Below are positions 6,483-7,756 of a DNA stretch of 7,756 nucleotides, in pieces. The notes under the pieces are model-generated. The model was not told the DNA's origin and ran no database searches. It saw nothing but the letters and a program-made list of their open reading frames with translations. Positions within the stretch are counted from its first letter, which is position 1; each line of letters begins with the position of its first letter. Both the position numbers and the translations under genes were made by a program. Origin of the DNA: CAYSDH01 sp964429805 (lineage in GTDB: Bacteria > Bacteroidota > Bacteroidia > Flavobacteriales_D > JABDKJ01); the NCBI GenBank assembly GCA_964429805.1, contig CAYSDH010000104.1, positions 1 through 7,756 of the forward strand, given 5' to 3'.

Positions 6483-7756
6483 ATGACCAAGAATTTAATC
6501 GTTAACTGGAAGACTCGGCTTTGTGTCGTTCTTTTTTGCATCAGTTTTTCTGCGCTGCTAGAGGCTCAAATTACGGTGGACCAGAATGGTGTTGTGACGA
6601 GTGGTGGTGCGGGTAATGGTTATACTACTCCCGATGATAACAATACCAACACGACTTTTGATTTTCAAGAATCTGGCGCAGCACCAAACATCACGAGTCA
6701 GCCTTCTAATGTGACTATCTGTCCAGGCAGCAACACCAGTTTTACTGTTACCGCAACAGGAACGAGTCTTAGTTACCAGTGGCAGTTGAGCACAAATGGA
6801 GGAACTAGCTTTAGCGATATAACTGCAGCGGGTTCATTGCCAACATACGGTGGCTTTAATACTGCTACACTCACACTTAACAATGCACCGCTTGGAGCAG
6901 ATGATAATGAGTATCGAGTTATAGTCTGGAGTGATACATACCTCTGTGACACCATCGTTTCAAATGCCGCAGTGCTTGACATGGATGATGTGACTGACCC
7001 CTCTATTACTTGTCCATCAAATCAAGCTGGGGTGTACAATGCAGATTGTGAGTTTGTGGTTCCGAACTATACTGGTTTAGCTACAGCCACAGACAATTGT
7101 ACAACGAGTCCAACCATTACGCAGAGCCCCGTGGCAACATCCACTCAGTCTGGAAACTTTACTGTGACTTTGACTGCAACCGATGCAGCGGGAAACACAG
7201 ATACCTGTACTTTTAATGTAACCCTGTCTGATACAACAGATCCTGTTATTACTTGTCCCTCAAATCAAACAGGAAGCTTTAATGGTAGTTGTCAATTTGT
7301 GGTTCCAGATTACACGGGCCTTGGATCAGCGACTGACAACTGCACGGCAAGTCCGACAATTACGCAGAGTCCAGCAATAGGAAGTGTTCAGACAGGAAGT
7401 TTCACCGTGACCTTGACTGCGACCGATGCTGCAAATAATACGGATGACTGCACTTTTGATGTGACCTTGTCTGATACGACTGATCCGACTCTAGCTAATT
7501 GCCCTAATAGTCAAGTAGTAATCGTTGACTCAGGATGTAATTATTCAGTAATTGATTTCACTACTGGAATTACTATAGGTGACAATTGCACGGCCAATGG
7601 CGATTTGACTGTGACACAGACACCATCATCTGGAACATTACTCTCAGGAGACGGCACCACACAGTTAATCACGATCACAGTAGAAGATGAGGCAGGAAAT
7701 TCAACAAGCTGTGACTTCACGATCACATTAGATGATGACACTGCACCAATCATCAC
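6483..7756 (+). CDS. Secreted Ig-like/HYR-repeat surface protein, N-terminal part (3' end outside window)
   Basis: I translated this frame through the right edge: 424 codons without a stop, so the gene continues outside. Residues 1-28 are a signal peptide (Lys/Arg at 3, 10, 12; core LCVVLFCISFSALL; cut LEA28|Q29). Residues 30-67 run from ITVDQNGVVTSGG to an Asn/Thr-rich stretch ending DFQESG, resembling the tail of a TSP3 module. Residues 68-162 are an Ig-like domain (ITSQPSNVTICPG, LSYQWQLS, C80 and C155 a possible pair). From residue 169 come three HYR repeats of 81, 81 and 87 residues with the DTTDPxITCP opening and four Cys each, and a fourth begins near 418. HYR and Ig-like modules are common in extracellular adhesive proteins; Bacteroidota versions often carry a type IX sorting domain at the far C-terminus, which cannot be seen here. 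Start 6483 was chosen for its signal peptide; an in-frame ATG at 6381 would add 34 residues. Confidence 0.9.
   Translation, partial: MTKNLIVNWKTRLCVVLFCISFSALLEAQITVDQNGVVTSGGAGNGYTTPDDNNTNTTFDFQESGAAPNITSQPSNVTICPGSNTSFTVTATGTSLSYQWQLSTNGGTSFSDITAAGSLPTYGGFNTATLTLNNAPLGADDNEYRVIVWSDTYLCDTIVSNAAVLDMDDVTDPSITCPSNQAGVYNADCEFVVPNYTGLATATDNCTTSPTITQSPVATSTQSGNFTVTLTATDAAGNTDTCTFNVTLSDTTDPVITCPSNQTGSFNGSCQFVVPDYTGLGSATDNCTASPTITQSPAIGSVQTGSFTVTLTATDAANNTDDCTFDVTLSDTTDPTLANCPNSQVVIVDSGCNYSVIDFTTGITIGDNCTANGDLTVTQTPSSGTLLSGDGTTQLITITVEDEAGNSTSCDFTITLDDDTAPII
6684..6971 (+). other. Ig-like domain of gene 3
   Basis: Residues 68-163 follow a common Bacteroidota Ig-like pattern: a PxITSQPSNVTICPG opening, SFTVTATGTSLSYQWQ with the core Trp in YQWQ, an STNGG turn, TATLTLNNAPLG, and an EYRVIVWS strand. 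C80 and C155 could pair. Related domains, as I recall them, often have Cys in the YRC strand; here that position is Val. Confidence 0.7.
6987..7229 (+). repeat. HYR repeat 1 (81 aa)
   Basis: Opens DVTDPSITCPSNQ and has Cys at residues 177, 189, 206 and 242 of the protein, with TDNC and the TLTATDAAGNTDTC strand typical of HYR domains. It has the same length as repeat 2 and about 74% identity to it by hand count (60 of 81). Confidence 0.85.
7230..7472 (+). repeat. HYR repeat 2 (81 aa)
   Basis: Exactly 243 bp after repeat 1, with the same four cysteines in register: ITCPSNQ, SCQFVVP, TDNC, DDCTF. The AGN of repeat 1 is ANN here. High similarity and equal length suggest a fairly recent tandem duplication of the unit. 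Confidence 0.85.
7473..7733 (+). repeat. HYR repeat 3 (87 aa, divergent)
   Basis: Opens DTTDPTLANCPNSQ and keeps the four cysteines (NCP, GCNYS, DNC, SCDF) and the EDEAGNS strand. It is six residues longer than repeats 1 and 2 and much more divergent. A fourth repeat begins DDTAPII from about 7734 and is cut by the window edge. Confidence 0.8.

Overview
This window looks like part of a genome from the phylum Bacteroidota, probably an aquatic or marine member of the Flavobacteriia/Cytophagia/Saprospiria type. The inference rests on several features. All three genes encode very large, acidic, Asn/Asp/Thr/Ser-rich exported proteins built from thrombospondin type 3-like (TSP3) calcium-binding repeats, Ig-like modules and HYR modules. 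Both visible signal peptides are cut just before Gln, as the 'Q-rule' for Bacteroidetes signal peptidase I substrates predicts. There is no good Shine-Dalgarno sequence. No RNA gene, insertion sequence, CRISPR array or enzyme gene is visible.

Layout, all on the plus strand. (1) Positions 1-959: the 3' end of a surface-protein gene that begins before the window. It has a TSP3 repeat, an inserted beta-rich domain of about 190 residues bracketed by two cysteines, then a terminal TSP3-like module. (2) 960-1084: a 125-bp spacer. (3) 1085-6313: a complete 1742-residue secreted protein with a signal peptide, about 1540 residues of cysteine-containing beta-sandwich-like sequence of no family I can name firmly, and a TSP3 stalk. 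It ends in the same 99-residue module as gene 1, about 70% identical without gaps by hand count, stopping at the same residue. (4) 6314-6482: a 169-bp spacer with direct repeats and overlapping hairpins. (5) 6483-7756: the 5' end (424 codons) of a third gene running off the right edge. It has a signal peptide, a short Asn/Thr-rich segment, an Ig-like domain, three HYR repeats and the start of a fourth.

How they may fit together: the genes are co-oriented and probably form a cell-surface or adhesin cluster. The most interesting point is the junctions. Genes 1 and 2 both stop at GLLGSGN. The mature N-terminus of gene 3 (ITVDQNGVVTSGG, ending in DFQESG) reads like the sequence that normally follows such a TSP3 module in one-piece Bacteroidota surface proteins, as far as I recall. 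The locus may therefore encode a TSP3/Ig/HYR protein split at a fixed point inside a TSP3 repeat, whose parts could meet again outside the cell. Neither complete C-terminus carries a recognisable type IX secretion sorting domain, so surface attachment through a partner would make sense. This is a hypothesis drawn from sequence reading, not an established system.
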